From Aphelidium insulamus (lineage: Eukaryota > Aphelidiomycota > Aphelidea > Aphelidiaceae), in the NCBI GenBank assembly GCA_036784855.1, contig JAZDSV010000100.1, positions 1 to 31,413 on the forward strand: 31,413 nt of DNA. Direction: 5' to 3'. The first letter of the stretch is position 1. Each line of letters opens with the position of its first letter. Position numbers and translations under genes: made by a program. Below, piece after piece: positions 19,163 through 30,777 of the stretch. Below the pieces are notes generated by a model. The model ran no database searches, was not told where the DNA came from, and was given only the letters and a program-made list of their open reading frames with translations.

Positions 19163-22114
19163 ATGTGGTCAACACTGAGCACGCTGCAGTCATACGGCAC
19201 CCAGCTGATCGAGAGCACCGGTTCGTGCCGCCATACTGACCGTCACACCGCTCACTTGCATGCATGTTGACACGTTGGCGCAGAGACATACGCCAAGGAG
19301 CTGGCCAAGGTGACAACGGCCAGCGATGACGATGCCGCCGTCCCAGCTCCGCCATTCGACGGGATAATGTCCAATTCCACCCACACCCACACTTCAACGG
19401 GCAACAACTCTGCTACCAGCATTGGGTCTGCTGCAACTGTGGCTGCTGCTGCCACGTCCCCTCCTTCGCTGCGGTCGGACCCTTCATCGCCCACCACCAG
19501 CACTCCCGTCACACGCCCGACACCACCGCATGCCACACGGCCATCTCCATCGACGCCATCTGCCGTGGATGGTGCCGACACATCAGTAGAACTTTTGCGC
19601 CGGGAGAATGAGCGCCTGTCCGCGACGCTAGACGCACTCAAAGTCAAGGCCAAGGATCGGATACAGCAGCTGCAGGCCACTGTGACCACGTTGACTGCAC
19701 AGCTGGCCGCGCGGGATGAGGCAGCGGTGGATGGTGGTGTGGTGCCTGCGGCCACTACTGATGACACGGAAGTATTGGAGGCGCTTCGTCGCCAGCTGCA
19801 GGACACGGCATCCACGCTATCCGCGCGCGAACAGCAACTGTCTCGCTTGATGGGCGAGCTGGCCGCCAAAGATAATCTCGTAAGTTTCGCTGGCGTCTGC
19901 CTGCCTGTCTAACTGTCTGTCTAACTGTCTGTCTACCTCTTATCTCTGTATTCTTTGTGCGTACATGTCCCTCTGTGTGCACTGTTTCAGCGAGTGTATC
20001 CATGTCTGCAACTTGAATGATATATATACACCGCACTTATTGCCCGCTGTACATTCCCTCTCTTCAGCGTCTTATATAAAATGTGTTTTACTTTTTATTG
20101 ATCATGTTTGCATAGCTGCAAGCTGCATTGGAAGACAACAAGGAACACAATGGAGCCGGCGACAAGGAAGGGGAACTGAAGCGCCAAATATCTGACTTGC
20201 AGCAGCAGCTTGAAGCTTATGAGGGGCAGCTTGTGCGCCTACAGCAAGCACACAGTCAAGAGACTGCCAGCGCTCAGGTGGCGCTGCAAAACGCACTCGC
20301 TCAGAAGCGGGAGTTACTGGACCAGCTGGCGGCGGTAGAATCCAGTTTACGCCATCAGTCTGCCACGCATTCCCAAGCCATTGCGACACTGCAAACGTGT
20401 CTGTCGGACATGGAGGCCAAAGTGGCTGTGGCAGAGGCGGCAAAACAGGATCACGCCGCCCAAGTGGCCGGCTATGAGCGACAAATAGCCGAGCTGCACC
20501 GCACTACCGCAGTCATCCGGGCCAAGGATGCGGAGCTTGCGAAAAAGGCGGCCGCTCTGGAGTCCTTGACTGCGCGATGCAATGAACTGTCGGCCGCGGC
20601 TGCCACGCACGAGTCGGCGCTGTTTGATGGCGAGGTGCGCTTCCAGCAAGCGGTCCAGCAGCTGGAGTCGGTGCAGGCCAGGCTTGCAGACACGGAGATG
20701 CGCCTGCAGCAAAGCGTCGACTCGGCACACACTGCGCAGGACACTCTTCGGCAACTTGAACAGCAGTTGGAAGATGCACGCCGGCGCGAGGAAGCTGGTC
20801 GCGCCGACGCAACTGCCCTGGAGCGCGCGCTGACCGAGAGCCGCGCCGCCCTGGCCTCAGTGACGGCCGAGAGAGACGCGGCGCTACTCACCGCCACCCA
20901 GACTGAACAGTCTGAGGCTGCCGTGCAACAACTGCACCACGACGCCGAACTCCAAGCTGCCGAGATGGATGCGCTGCGCCGTGAACTGGACGCCCGCTCC
21001 GACACCGTCCACTCGCAGCAGCTAAAACTCGACGAGGCAGCCGGCGCCCAGGCAGAAATGGTGGCGCGGTACGAACAAGAGGCGGCACAACTGCGGCACG
21101 ACCATTCCAGTCTGCAGCAGGCATCTCGCGCCGCCACCACCGAACTTTCCAACATGCGCAGCCAGCTCGGAGACGCACTGTCTCGTTGTGCCCTACTGCA
21201 GACGGAGCTGGAACGCACTGCGGCCGGCAGCCAAACAGAACTGGACCGACTGCGCGCGGAACTGTTGGCGGAGAGGCGCCAGCACACCGACACAGTTGGA
21301 CAGCTGCGCGCCTCACTGGCCGCCGCTAACGAGGCCAAGGTAGCCGCAGAGCAGGCACTGACGGTCGCACAGCAAGCCACTGCTGCATCAGCCTCCCACC
21401 ACCAGCAGCACACACAGCCACCATCGCCCGCGGCAATTGAACGGTGGAAGCTGGAGTGGACGGAAAAGTATCAGCTGGTGGAGCGGGAGAATCTGCGGCT
21501 GCGTGAACGTTCGTTACGCACCGAACAACTGCTGGCCCAGTTGCAGCAACAGCAGCAGCACCGACAGTCCCGCCCGCTGTCTGCGACCGCGATATCGTCT
21601 CCATGGCGTGCCGACACTGACAGTGCCACCGCCGTGATGGCCGATGTCACCGTGTTGCCCTGGCTGGACGAGAAGTTGGAGGACGGCGACGATGCCAATT
21701 TTATCGGTGACGACCGTGGCGAGAGTGGCCTATCATCACCGTCTCGTCAGCGATCAAGTGCGGCCAGACGGCAAGTCCCCGTGGCTGGTACGTGTTGCAG
21801 ACTGTGCCGTCCTAGTTGCCGCTGACGATGATACCGTGGAACTTATAGTGGCAAATGCGTGGCCGGCTATTCGCCGTAGTTTGCGTGCGAGTATCCGCGC
21901 CCTTGATGTGCAAAGGTGTGTCAAGATGTACATTGCGCAGCACAGCATAACAGTTGTGATTTCTTGTAGTGTTCGAGTGGGCCAGTGGCTGAAACGTCGG
22001 CCTGCCATGCGGCTTGGGTGGATTGTGTACTTGGTGGCACTGCATGCCATGGTGCTGTTATGGTTGCTGTTCACGCGGTCGTCACATCAGTCACCTCCAG
22101 CAAATATTGATTAG
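19163..22114 (+). CDS. Golgin-84-like tail-anchored Golgi coiled-coil protein
   Basis: Golgin-84 family proteins tether vesicles and keep Golgi stacks together. Model: join(19163..19220,19284..19879,20116..21787,21849..21915,21970..22114), 845 aa, in frame. The N-terminus (SYGTQLIESTETYAKELAKV) is an amphipathic start, followed by a Ser/Thr/Pro-rich linker. From about residue 140 to 650 there is a long coiled coil, rich in Gln, Glu, Ala and Leu, without globular domains. Then comes the acidic LPWLDEKLEDGDD, and the end has the golgin-84/CASP-type arrangement: RRSLRASIRALD, VRVGQWLKRRPAM and a single TM (GWIVYLVALHAMVLLWLLF) 13 residues from the C-terminus. The last two introns (61 and 54 nt) are needed to reach the TM exon; an unspliced reading ends at 21825 without it. 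A CASP relative is the alternative. Confidence 0.82.
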
Positions 22115-22245
22115 AAATTGATACTTGAATAAGACATTTCAGGTTAAGCCACTTCCATAATGTACTGTACAGTCGGCTGACATATGCTTTCAGTTCATGC
22201 ACTGTCATTATGTGGAGCAAACTACATGCTACTGTACAAAGGAGC

Positions 22246-22516
22246 TTAATAGCGGTGCTGCCGTTCATTAGGCCACACTTGTGGTCCCGGAGGCCTGGCG
22301 TTGACATTGTCAAGGCGATAAGTACGCATTGCTCTCTTGTGGTAATACTGTTTATATGTAGCTCCTTGTACAAACTTTATAATACTTGAATATATTACCT
22401 GCAATGGTATCCACGCGCAAGTGTACGTTGTGCCTCCGGCAATTCTGATCACTCATACATACTCCATCCTTTGCACAAAATGACTTACTCGCTGTGCGTA
22501 TAGCCGCGTAAAATGC
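22246..22516 (-). CDS. Possible spliced 3' exons: small unknown protein or tail of the glycosyltransferase
   Basis: Three candidate exons on the minus strand, 22489..~22516, 22399..22444 and 22246..22347, are joined by good GT..AG introns of 44 and 51 nt, the size usual in this window. Read together they give ILRGYTHSEIAGG, TTYTCAWIPLQYYHKRAM and RLDNVNARPPGPQVWP before a TAA. I do not recognise the sequence. They could be the end of a small gene whose start is not found. They could also be a C-terminal extension of the glycosyltransferase gene, for example by a donor near its last codons. Position between two convergent genes and clean splice signals support transcription; coding status is uncertain. 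Confidence 0.33.
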
Positions 22517-22549
22517 TGCAACAAGGCAACAAAGCTACAGTATATAATA

Positions 22550-23605
22550 TTATATGATGTGACGTGCGAGTAGTGAGTGAGCGCGCTGCCGACCGTGGCC
22601 ACCGTACCGACGCCACAGCAGTGCCACAACAACTGCCAGCACCACAGCCAGACCGACCAGCAGCCACACCGGGTGATCGTCCAGATACTGAAATAGACGT
22701 CCGTCAGCAGTCAGCCATGACCTGCCGGCCAAATGGTACACAAAGTGATACTGCATCTTGTAGCCCAGCAGCATCAGGCTGGGCAGCCGATCGGGTTCCG
22801 GCACCGTGTCCGCAGCCACAATTCCCAGGTGCTCCATGGCGTGTTTTGTCACGAAGAGCGGACCAGTCGACGCAAACACCTTCAGGTACGGAATCCACAG
22901 CGACGACACGGAGGCGGGCGCGCTGTGCAGCAACGCCGATAGTACAATGGACTGCGGTTCACACATCAGAAAGTGGTTGGTGAGCACCAGTTCGTCCGAG
23001 GCCTGTGGTATGACGCAACGGAATTTGCGCAACAGATCCACCGACACGCCAAAGGCCGGGTTCTCCAGCGGAAATACGTCCAGGTCGGCGTACAGGCCGC
23101 CGTGCCGATGCAACACCACTAGACGCGCAATGTCTGCCCGCTGCACGTTGTGGGTATACGACTTGTACGTGGGGTAGAGCCAGCGATACTCTGACCAGAC
23201 CAGCTGCTCAATGTCGCTGTCCGTCCACAGGCGTACCGTCCAGTCGGGGAATGTGGCGCGCCAGCGCTCGTTCGACGTCTCTTCCAGTGGGTAGGTGGAC
23301 AGGTTTGTGGTGCGCCACGTTTGGTGTATGACGCGGGGGATGAATGCCGGCGAGTCCTTATACCGCACGTTGGCGTACTCGTCCAGCTGCGGCCAGGATT
23401 CAATAAGGGCGGCATTCTTGCTGCTGCCGTTGAACATCGTGACCAGCAGACACTCTATAAGCTGCACCAGCTGACTGGTGGCCGTCACGCACACCACCGA
23501 CACCACTACGGCGATAGCTAGGAGGCGCCATCGACGCACCTGCGTCACGGGAATTTTTGGCGCCATTTTCAATGCTGTGGGCGACCCACGCTCCCAATTC
23601 GTCAT
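22550..23605 (-). CDS. OCH1/MIPC-synthase-type mannosyltransferase, membrane bound
   Basis: Single exon, 351 aa. This is a glycosyltransferase of the DXD-sugar family (Gly_transf_sug), likely using GDP-mannose in the Golgi lumen. After a short basic cytosolic end, TM1 spans about residues 26-47. The catalytic part has IPRVIHQTWRTTN, FPDWTVRLWTD, VQRADIARLVVLHRHGG and YADLDVFPL, where DLD is the metal- and nucleotide-binding DXD. A second TM (about 311-330, LLVGLAVVLAVVVALLW) lies near the C-terminus, followed by a basic tail. The two-TM layout is that of fungal inositol-phosphoceramide mannosyltransferases (Sur1/Csh1, Imt) rather than Och1, which has only the N-terminal TM. That substrate is therefore an inference. 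A second ATG 13 codons in (MAPKIPV) may be the real start. The gene stands in tandem with Arp4. Confidence 0.82.
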   Translation of the reverse strand: MTNWERGSPTALKMAPKIPVTQVRRWRLLAIAVVVSVVCVTATSQLVQLIECLLVTMFNGSSKNAALIESWPQLDEYANVRYKDSPAFIPRVIHQTWRTTNLSTYPLEETSNERWRATFPDWTVRLWTDSDIEQLVWSEYRWLYPTYKSYTHNVQRADIARLVVLHRHGGLYADLDVFPLENPAFGVSVDLLRKFRCVIPQASDELVLTNHFLMCEPQSIVLSALLHSAPASVSSLWIPYLKVFASTGPLFVTKHAMEHLGIVAADTVPEPDRLPSLMLLGYKMQYHFVYHLAGRSWLTADGRLFQYLDDHPVWLLVGLAVVLAVVVALLWRRYGGHGRQRAHSLLARHII

Positions 23606-23784
23606 GTAATGTTATCCACCAATCACAGACCTCCCAAGGTTAAGGTCACGCGGTAATTTCGTGCGTTGCACGTCGAAATCTGTTGATGGCCATAAAATGC
23701 GCAACTTGACATTGAGAGTTACAAAGATATGATGCATGAATGTACATATTGAGTAGAGATTGACAGATATTTTCATTACACATA

Positions 23785-25433
23785 CTACTGGCACCTCTTT
23801 TCGAGGACAGCAGCCCCTTCCTCCTCATACTCCTGCTTTGAAACCCACAGCTGCTGGAAGGTGCCCAGCGAAGCGAGAATGGATCCACCAATCCAATTCC
23901 CGAACCGTCTCTCAATGGAATTTCCCGCAGCAAACAACTTTACGCGGCTCTATTCCGACAACATCAGCTTACATGAACAACTTTGAATACGAAAAATGCA
24001 CACTTACTGTGGGCAACAGTTGAGCAAGATCATGGTTGAGACGGTCGGCGAAATTTGGCAGCAATGTGGTGCCACCAGTCAGAACCACATTGGCCGCTAG
24101 CTGGCCGCGCACATCCAAATCGCACGACTCTACCGACTGCATGGCCATACGCGGAACTCCCACATACGACTTTGGTGCTTGCCCGCCCAACGAGGCCTTC
24201 TATTAAATGCATGTGATTCAATGCACAGTTAGAACGCAGCCCACGAACATTGAAGAGCAGGTGCTTCGGATCAAAGAGAATCTCTGCCAGGCGGAACCTT
24301 TCTGCACCAAAATTATTGTTGAAGCCATCAGGAAACTCGAAAGCTTTGCGGGGCCGTGCACTCAGAACACTGCATGATTAATCTTATATCAAACCACATT
24401 TAAATCACAGACTTTTCTCGATATGCACTGTCTGCCACCGAGCAAACAGCCTCCTTCATGCCATCGGCTACACGCTGCGGGAATTATGGTTAGACGCAAC
24501 TTTTTCCATATACTGTCAAAAAAAATATTCCACACCAGTCTTGCGGCCCTGTCAAAGGTTGCTGTCACATTTTGCAGTTTGCGCACCGCCGGCTCCGCGT
24601 ATTTTCCCATTTCCATGGGCTTCTTGCGGAAAATGCGGTATGATGGGGTGGCCGGGTAGTGCAGTTCTGTCTGCAGATAGTGCAGAATATTCTCCGACAC
24701 ATCATTGCCGGCCAAGTCCTGTGTGACAATTCCTGCCGGCGGTAAGTAAAATCGTACATATGCAATGTTCCACGGCTCACCCTTATTCAACACGTATCCG
24801 TCATACACTGGCACAACAGACGTGGTGACCGCACCGCTGTCCACTACCAGAGCCGTGGACCGTCCCGCGGCGAATCTACATATGACGATTTCACGTTGGC
24901 CAGGGAGGGACAGATTACAAGACAGCGAGGGGCACGCACGCAGACAACACAGCATTCTTGGCCAGGAAGAATGCGGGCATTCCAAACTTCTCAAAAGCCA
25001 GCTCGGCCATCTTTTGACGCTGTTCGCGCGTCCCATGAGTCGGCTCGCACTGCATTAGCGGATATTCGCGGGAGTCCACACGCATCTGCTGCGTGAACGT
25101 GTACTCGCACAACGCCTCGTACGCATCCCAGTCGCCAACTGAAGCACAGTGAATGTTATGGTTGAGTGAGTGCACTCTCGATAAGACCGTCGTACCGAGC
25201 CCAGTCGAGTCAATGGGGTTGGAGATCTCCATGTTCTCGCGAAAGACCGTGCCCGCCTCGGCAAAGTGGCGCTGTGGCTTTGTGGCGGCATGCGCGGCAC
25301 CGGCAGCGTTCACAGTGCCGATATTGGAGGGGAACGCAAACTTTGGCGCATCTTCGCCCGAGTAGCCGGCCTTTGTCCACGAGGCGCCCACGTCCAGCAC
25401 GATGGCCGACACTTCGTCTGCCGCATAAGTCAT
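23785..25433 (-). CDS. ARP4: Actin-related protein 4 (BAF53/ACTL6-type)
   Basis: Arp4 is a nuclear actin-like subunit shared by SWI/SNF-class, INO80/SWR1 and NuA4 complexes, where it pairs with actin on the HSA helix. Model: complement(join(23785..23937,24008..24199,24249..24369,24413..24474,24536..24732,24781..24875,24940..25138,25196..25433)), eight exons, 418 aa, in frame. Landmarks: the N-terminal [20 protein letters not shown] with [12 protein letters not shown] (Arp4-like rather than conventional actin), [28 protein letters not shown], the second phosphate loop [54 protein letters not shown], and the C-terminus [20 protein letters not shown] with SKQEYEEEG. The gap between DGYV and ILFDP carries the Arp4-specific insertion. 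An Ssr4-like subunit is encoded elsewhere in the window. Confidence 0.92.
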
Positions 25434-26080
25434 TGTGTCGGTGATTGATGGGGCTGCTTAACGTCTTGTTTAGTGTGATAACTACAATGCTATTTTACTT
25501 TTGTGTGATAAGTGGCCACACTAAATATTATCGTAAAACTACATGCATATATCCACGTTAATGACTGCCACCCAGCCAGCAATATGACGGTGTACTTACA
25601 GCTTTGTATTTATGGGAGTAGCAAGACGTGGAATGATAGTCTACACAAATGCACTGATTATGGTACATGAATGCAACTTAATTCAATGATCATCGAATGC
25701 CGCGATGCCAGCAGACATGTTATCGGATGTTTTTGCAGCACTTTTGTACCAATATTGCAGGCTGTTTATGCTTGTATGTACAAACTATCTCATGCACGCC
25801 TACAAGCATTGCAGCTGTATGTATATAACATATTACATGGTACTGATATTTAAATGAAGTGAAATTTATTATCAGACCCATGGAAAGTGAAATGCAAATA
25901 CATTACACACCAACAAGGCAGCAGAAGTACAATGCGGCAAGTAGACACTGCTGCTGACATGGCATTTACCTCTGCCATGGATGCATATACATTGCTGTTC
26001 CCTGTACTGTTCATCGCTGTGTACATGCACTATTGATACTGCATGCACTGTTGTTGACTGTGACTGACACTGGCGGGCAG
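25434..26080. promoter_or_regulatory. Divergent Arp4/IFT122 intergenic region, with the undetermined IFT122 first exon
   Basis: About 650 bp is AT-rich in its first two thirds. The IFT122 start codon must lie here: the acceptor at 26078-26080 (GGGCAG) requires a first exon ending with two bases of a codon. Several ATGs (25932, 25968, 25977) are available but none gives a clearly correct splice. Confidence 0.45.
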
Positions 26081-29000
26081 AATTGGAGTGGTGTGGTCGG
26101 ACAAGCTGGTGGACCGTGACGGCACCAAGCATCCCATAGAGGCGCTTTGTTTCAACCCGCGGGCACTCAGTTGCTGGCCGCCTGCTCTCTGCACATCTTG
26201 GTCTACAACAGTGCCAACGGTGAATTGATCACCACACTAAAGTCGCACAAGGAAGCCGTGTACTCGCTGGACTATGCAGCCGATGGCAAGATATTCGTGT
26301 CTGGTGGCGCTGACAGGTGTGTCATTGTGTGGAGCAGCAAGCTGGAAGGTAGGCTCGCGTTACTGTTCAAGTATCTGGATATTGTAACTATGTATGCTGT
26401 AAGTGTATCACAGATTGCATATACAATATATGTAGCCAAAGTACCATGTGCTGTGCGTTATGACAATACTTATGCGTTTTAAACTGCAAAGTACCCATAT
26501 GAAGATTAAGCACATACAACTGATTATATATATTATGGTATCAGTCCCTGTATGTCGTCCAACTTCAATAAGTGATGAACTAACCGCATCGTAGCCCTTA
26601 CCAAATACTCTCATACGGACGCCGTGCAAAGTGTCGCCGTAAATCCAGTTTCGGGCCAGATACTGTCGTGCACGGCCACTGATTTCGGGCTGTGGTCCGT
26701 GGAGAATAAGTCGGCAGTGCAGAGACAGCGAGCTCCGTCGCGGATTCTCTGCAGCTCATGGACGCTGGACGGTCAACATTTCGCACTGGGCATGTACAGC
26801 GGTCAGGTGTCTATACGGAGTCGCCTTGGCGACGAATTGGTGTGCGTTGATCGTGGCGGACCCGTGTGGACCTTGTGCTGGGCGCCGCCATCAGCAACCA
26901 CAGTGGATGGTAGTGGTAGTGATGAGAGCGGCAATACCGGAGAGTCTGTGCTCGTCGTGGCGGACTGGTCTCAAAAGCTGGCGTTTTTTCAGCTGAGCGG
27001 CAAGCCAGTTGGACGCGAGCGAGATTTAGGTTTCGATCCGTGCTCGCTGGCGATATCGTCAGGCGGAAGTGGCCCGGCCGGTAGCAGCAACGATTTGCTG
27101 GTGGTGGGTGGTTCGGACCGTCGGCTGACACTGTTCACACTGGAGGGCATTCGAATTCAGACCCTGTGCGAGCGGGATGGCTGGGTGTGGAGTTGTGCGT
27201 TCAAGCCGCGGCAAAATGTCGTCGCTGTTGGATCGCAAGAGAGTTCCGTGGCTGTGCTGCAGCTAACACCCAACACTGTGCACGGCTTGTACATGGACCG
27301 GTACGCGTTTCGCGAGAACTTGACCGATATCGTCGTACAGCTGTTATCGGCTGCGGCGGGAAGTGCGGATGAGCAACAGCTCCAGCAGCAGCGAGTGCGT
27401 ATAAAGTGTCGCGATCACGTCAAGAAGGTGGCCATATACCGCGACCGACTGGCAGTGCAGCTGTCGGACCGGATAATTGTTTATGAGTCGGCATCGCCCA
27501 CCGCACACACTGCAGCACCGAGTAGTGATACGAGCGGCGTCGTACAACCACCTGACCCACTCACACAAACAATGTCTGCCATGACGCTTAGTCAGACGCA
27601 ACAGCAGAGCCAACTACATTACCGAATGCGTGATAAAATCGTTCGACGCACAGAATGCAATTTACTGGTGGTTACGGCGAGACACGTTCTTCTCTGTCTC
27701 GAGAAGCGGCTTCAAGTTCTCTCATTTACTGGTGAACGTGAACGAGAATGGCACATGGACTCACTGGTGCGATACATCAAAGTCATTGGAGGTCCACCGG
27801 GGCGCGAGGGCCTACTAATCGGGTTGAAGAGCGGGCAAGTGCTGGTGGCGTACTTGGACAATCCACTGCCGATCCCGCTACTCAAGGTGGACGCCGCCGT
27901 GCGCTGTCTGGACTTGAGCCAGCATCGGCGCAAGATAGCAATCGTCGACGAACACTCGGTGCTTCATGTCTTCAATGTGCAAACAAAGTCACTGGTCTAC
28001 ATGCAAGAAGGGGCCAACAGCGTTGCCTGGAACACAGAGCATGAAGGTATGCAAAGCCATCAAGCATATACTGTGTCATAACCAGTGCCGTAGATATGCT
28101 TTGTTACTCTGGCGGAAACATGCTCAGCATCAAAGCAGGCTCATATCCGCCGTACCAGCAGCGACTATTTGGCTTCGTGGTGGGATTTAAGGGATCGAGA
28201 ATATTCGCACTAAACTCCACGGCGATGATGTGCGTTGATGTGCCGCAGACGGCTGCACTCGAGCGCTATATGGACAGCAAAGAATGGACAACGGCGTACC
28301 AGATATCATGTTTGGGCGTCACCGAGATTGATTGGCGACTACTGGCGATGGCTGTGCTCGAGGCGCTGCGTCTTGATTTGGCGCGGAAGTCTTTTGTGCG
28401 TCTCACCGACCTAAAATACTTGGACCTCGTACAGCAGTTGGCTGATCGAATCTCTTCTGTTGGTCAGCTTGCGCCGGTGGTTTCCGATTTGCAACTTGCG
28501 CAAATTCTCGCACACCAGGGAAAATTTCACGATGTAAGTCTCATGATTCCTACTACTACTACTACTGTTTCTACGTTGCCATTATGACTTATTTAAATGG
28601 TAAGTATTACAAATTTGCGTAGGCAGCAAAACTATTTCGGCGTGCAGGACAGCCACCGCGAGCCGTGGAAATGTACACTGATCTCAATATGTGGGAGTAT
28701 GCGACTCGCACCGCGGAGGAGACCAGTGCAAACGTCGATCAGATATTGCTACAAAAGGCGCAGATACAGCACGACAAGAATGACCTGATGGCTGCCGCCG
28801 ACACTTATATTCAGGTCCGCGAATACATGCAGGCGGCCAATATTTTCGGGCAGAATAAGTGGTTTGACAAGCTAGCTGAGTTGATGCGTCAGCTTGACAA
28901 GGCCGAGGTAAAAGTGTTGCAACGCTGTGCAGAATATTTTCGTCGCAACGCCGAGTACAAACTGGCGGCCGAGACGTACTCGAAGCTGGGCGAGGTTCGC

Positions 29001-30342
29001 GGTCTAGTTGCAATGCATATCGAGTTACTACAGTGGGAAGAGGCGTTTGCGGTGGCGGACATGTACGGTGACGAAGTGCGTCAATTGATTTACCTGCCGT
29101 ACGCGGACTGGCTCGCGTCGATGGACAGATTTGTTGAGGCACAGACCAATTATCGGCTGGCGGGACGCATGGATTTAGCGGTTGATGTTATGGAGCAACT
29201 TTTGGCAAACGCAGTGCGCGAATGCCGTTACAGTGACGCCGCTTATTATTGCCACGTGATGGCCACCGAATTAATCAGAGTGTTTCAGCCTTTATCGCAA
29301 TTGGACTCTGAACTTGCGACTGCGGATTCTGCGACCGAGGAAGCTACTGGCGCCACAGTACGGCAGTACAAGCACTATTGTAGTCTTGCCGATATCTATC
29401 ATATGTATCACCCGGTGCACCGATTCCTCGAAGACCCATTTACCACGCACTCGACTGAGGCACTGTTCCACATGGCTCGTCGGCTTTTCTATATCACTGC
29501 GGCACGGGCGACCGTGGGACAGCCACCAGTTCCGGGTGTAAGTCTGCCGCATATTCTGGTGGCATTGGCTCGTCTGTGTCGACAAGTCGGGGCGTATAAA
29601 TTTGGACGTTTCGTATGCGAACAGGCCCGACTGTCTCATCAGATTCCCGCCGCATGGAAACAGCAATTTGACGTGGTGACATTGGCAATGCGTGGTAAAC
29701 CGTTGTCGGACGGATCTGATGTTTGTCCCACCTGTTGGCAGTGCGGTGCCACAAATCCACTTTGGACACAGCCGTCGTCCACATCTGCAAGCACCCATGT
29801 TGATGGAGATATCCCTACAACCGATCCATTTTGCGTTCATTGTGGAAGTCCCTTTGTTGTGTCGGCCTTTTCTTACGAAACCGTGCCGGTGATCGAATTT
29901 GCGCCCGCCGCCGGTATCAGCCACGAGCAGGCCATGAAATGCTTACATAAGAGCCAAGCCCTGGCGGGAATCGGAACTGAGGCTAGCAGCGACACTCGCA
30001 CGACAAACGGCCCGGATCGAATGGAGATAGCAGCCAGCGAAGTTCCGCCTACAGACGTGGACTTTGCATCTACCGGCACCGCAAAACATACACAGTTATT
30101 GCGTCTGGACCGCGACGAATTACTGGCGTTAAATGTGGCAGGACGTGATAATTGCAAGCACGGGCCGGCAAGGTGTTCCTGTTCGCTACTTCAAAATGGC
30201 ACTACCGGGCACACCTATCCGAATGTGCAATCAATGCCATCACTTTTACCACGTAGAGGACTGGGAGTACCTGATACTGCAACGAGATCAGTGCCCATTT
30301 TGCCGCGTACCCGTGCGTCGCGAAGACTTGAATGCACTCTAA
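26081..30342 (+). CDS. IFT122: Intraflagellar transport protein 122 (IFT-A core subunit), first exon not found
   Basis: IFT122 is a WD40-TPR scaffold of the IFT-A complex for retrograde transport in cilia. Model: join(<26081..26348,26595..28046,28094..28533,28623..30342). The N-terminal double WD40 region runs from VWSDKLVDRDGTKH through AVYSLDYAADGKIFVSGGAD, ATDFGLWSVENKSA, SSWTLDGQHFALGMYSGQVS and DGWVWSCAFKPRQNVVAVGSQ to ADEHSV-type repeats. The TPR part includes AAKLFRRAGQPPRAVEMYTD, LMAAADTYIQVREYMQAANI and YKLAAETYSKLGEVRGLVAM. The C-terminal zinc-binding part has CWQCGATN, FCVHCGSPF and finally CNQCHHFYHVEDWEY with CPFC. The frame breaks twice. One base is missing at about 26156-26161 (between ALCFNP and GTQLLAAC). 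Near 30145-30172 the frame changes before VPVRYFKMALPG; either an indel or a 28-nt GT..AG intron fixes it. Apart from these it looks intact. Confidence 0.92.
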
Positions 30343-30684
30343 ATACATCGTGAGGACTGTATACTTCTGCCATATATGAATATGCCAGCTCTGACAATTG
30401 AAGAATGAATCCATGCAAACAATAAGATAGACGTACCTGTATGTGTGAATGTGTTGTGTGACTGTATGTATGTCTATAGTTAAATGTATGTATGCATGTC
30501 TGTGTGTAGGTAGTATGTACGTATGTATGTATGTGTATGTAAGTATGTATGTGCGAGTATGTATGTGTATATGTATGTATGTGTCCAGCTCAACATAATG
30601 CAACATAGGTCATAGTAACCAGCATAAGCTCATGTATTCAGGTCAAGATATGGCCGACGTAAATAATTACATACATGCAATTAT
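30343..30684. repeat. IFT122 3' flank with (GTAT)n-type repeats
   Basis: From about 30455 to 30590 the sequence is an impure GTAT/GTGT tetranucleotide repeat. No coding sequence is visible on either strand; the 134-aa minus-strand frame here is repeat-encoded (Tyr/Ile/His/Thr). Confidence 0.8.
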
Positions 30685-30727
30685 TGCATAAATATCTACA
30701 TTATGAACTTCCGAGCTAGACATTGTC

Positions 30728-30777
<50 letters not shown>

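Noticed and set aside
20472-21413. 313-aa Ser/Ala-rich ORF on the minus strand
   Set aside because: It is the antisense shadow of the golgin coiled coil; its composition follows from the Gln/Glu/Ala codons on the plus strand.
23606-23784. Extra gene between Arp4 and the mannosyltransferase
   Set aside because: The short frames here have no conserved content; the 95-aa minus-strand frame is a shifted reading of the last Arp4 exon.
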